Positions 6,267-6,941 of a stretch of DNA of 6,941 nucleotides are shown here, piece after piece. The notes below the pieces were generated by a model. The model made no database searches. It was not told where the DNA came from and saw only the letters and a program-made list of their open reading frames with translations. The DNA comes from Gammaproteobacteria bacterium. Lineage in GTDB: Bacteria; Pseudomonadota; Gammaproteobacteria; Pseudomonadales; JAUIKI01. The stretch spans positions 1 through 6,941 of the forward strand of contig JAUIKI010000076.1 in assembly GCA_030430875.1 (NCBI GenBank). Reading direction: 5' to 3'. The position numbers were made by a program, and so were the translations under genes. Position 1 is the first letter of the stretch, and the number at the start of each line of letters is the position of its first letter.

Positions 6267-6598
6267 CTAAATCTCATAGGCTTCTATAACCATCTCTCCA
6301 TCAATCGAGATCTTCGTAGCACTGAATTGAGTTCCACAAATCTTACACTTGACCTCATCTGGAAGACAAATCACGCCACCTTCTTTTTTTATGACCTTGA
6401 CCAAGAGTTCAGGCCTGGTTTTGCCTAAATAATAAACCTGAGTAAGATCGAGATGATAAATACTGCCCGACTGGCTCCAACATAGGTCTCAAAATCGCCG
6501 CCAGACCCTCTTTCAAACATCTTAAATTCTACTGTCGGCAAATTACAGCGAGGGCAGGCAGCATGGCAAAGTGAGATCAGCAGTCTATTTTTTCTCAT
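6267..6598 (-). pseudogene. Four-cysteine zinc-ribbon-like protein gene broken by a -1 frameshift
   Basis: Family not recognised by name. The first frame starts at the ATG at 6598 (MRKNRLLISLCHAACPRCNL), 7 bases after the stop of the carotenoid gene, and reads sensible protein to Gly41 (GDFETYVG) before running into a stop at 6425-6427. The adjacent frame continues from 6476 (SQSGSIYHLDLTQVYYLGKT) for 69 codons to the TAG at 6267-6269. One added base, turning GGAGCC into GGAAGCC at about 6475-6478, restores a 110-residue protein. It would carry CPRC (Cys15, Cys18) and CKIC (Cys85, Cys88), the spacing of a two-knuckle zinc site, with a beta-rich middle and an acidic end (SIDGEMVIEAYEI). Both knuckles are intact and in different frames, which is strong evidence for one broken gene. 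A sequencing error is possible. Confidence 0.72.
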
Positions 6599-6605
6599 TA
6601 TTTCT

Positions 6606-6941
6606 TCAAAACCTTTTTCTAGAAAAAAATAATAGTAAATTGATTGTCACCATAAAAATCATTGTGAAAAACCCAATCAGCATAAGATCATACATTTTAA
6701 AGTTTGCTGCGTCAGAAAGAAATGTTAAACATATCAACCCGTAACCCAAGACAGGAATCAACATGATAGAATTTTTTGTTTTGTTCATTTGTTGTGGTAT
6801 AAAATATTCAAATATCCTGAAGGCACCTGTTACAATAATAGTAACAATATACCAGCCGATGAAGTTACCTATTGGAACACCAAAGTAAGGCCCTCCATCT
6901 AACCATATCCAACTGCCAGATTTCACAGACAAAGGATCCAT
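6606..6941 (-). CDS. Carotenoid biosynthesis protein, PF04240/CruF-like, C-terminal part
   Basis: Integral membrane protein of the family that includes CruF and bacterioruberin-pathway hydratases, which add water to the ends of acyclic carotenoids. Only the last 111 residues are in the window. The opening DPLSVKSGSWIWLDGGPYFG followed by VPIGNFIGW is the hallmark conserved block of this family. Three hydrophobic segments follow: about 27-42, 58-76 and 83-105, and the protein ends in the basic SRKRF. The Met at the window edge is almost certainly internal, since family members have several more membrane helices upstream. No other carotenoid gene is visible; they may lie to the right. It is 7 bases upstream of the broken four-cysteine gene. 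The exact reaction cannot be assigned from this fragment. Confidence 0.82.
   Translation of the reverse strand: MDPLSVKSGSWIWLDGGPYFGVPIGNFIGWYIVTIIVTGAFRIFEYFIPQQMNKTKNSIMLIPVLGYGLICLTFLSDAANFKMYDLMLIGFFTMIFMVTINLLLFFSRKRF

Noticed and set aside
6939..6941. ATG at the right edge as a start codon of the carotenoid gene
   Set aside because: The family's conserved DPLSVKSGSW block follows directly and members have several membrane helices before it, so this Met is internal to a gene cut by the window.

Overview
The window is AT-rich bacterial DNA with every recognisable gene on the minus strand. A cation/H+ antiporter subunit, a HI0933/YhiN-type flavoprotein and the tail of a carotenoid-pathway membrane protein suggest a Gram-negative bacterium, most likely a low-GC proteobacterium. 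The genus cannot be read from the sequence.

In transcription order (right to left), it opens with the C-terminal 111 residues of a PF04240/CruF-like carotenoid biosynthesis protein, cut by the window edge (6606-6941). Then comes a run of small, mutually unrelated genes of about 110-150 codons. The first is a four-cysteine, zinc-ribbon-like protein broken by a one-base shift (6267-6598). The second is an acidic protein, also broken by a one-base shift (5741-6134). Three intact hypothetical genes follow (5214-5663, 4757-5224, 4297-4686). The last of these overlaps an alpha/beta hydrolase gene (3633-4319), and one more small hypothetical gene follows (3089-3493). These genes are tightly spaced or overlap, so most are probably co-transcribed.

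The stretch 2973-3105, just after the last small gene, holds gene debris. A 37-base block there matches the inside of the 4757-5224 gene at 30 positions, and the translation still reads like that protein. Together with the two frameshifted genes, this shows an accessory array that gains and loses members. Its make-up resembles the immunity-gene arrays seen near polymorphic toxins, but no toxin is present and that reading is inference.

The left part is housekeeping in character: the 411-residue flavoprotein (1678-2913), a 394-base gap with plausible promoters, and the first 427 codons of an MrpA/MnhA-type antiporter subunit (1-1283) running off the left edge. The rest of an mrp operon would be expected beyond coordinate 1. 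No RNA gene, CRISPR array, insertion sequence or convincing rho-independent terminator was seen.
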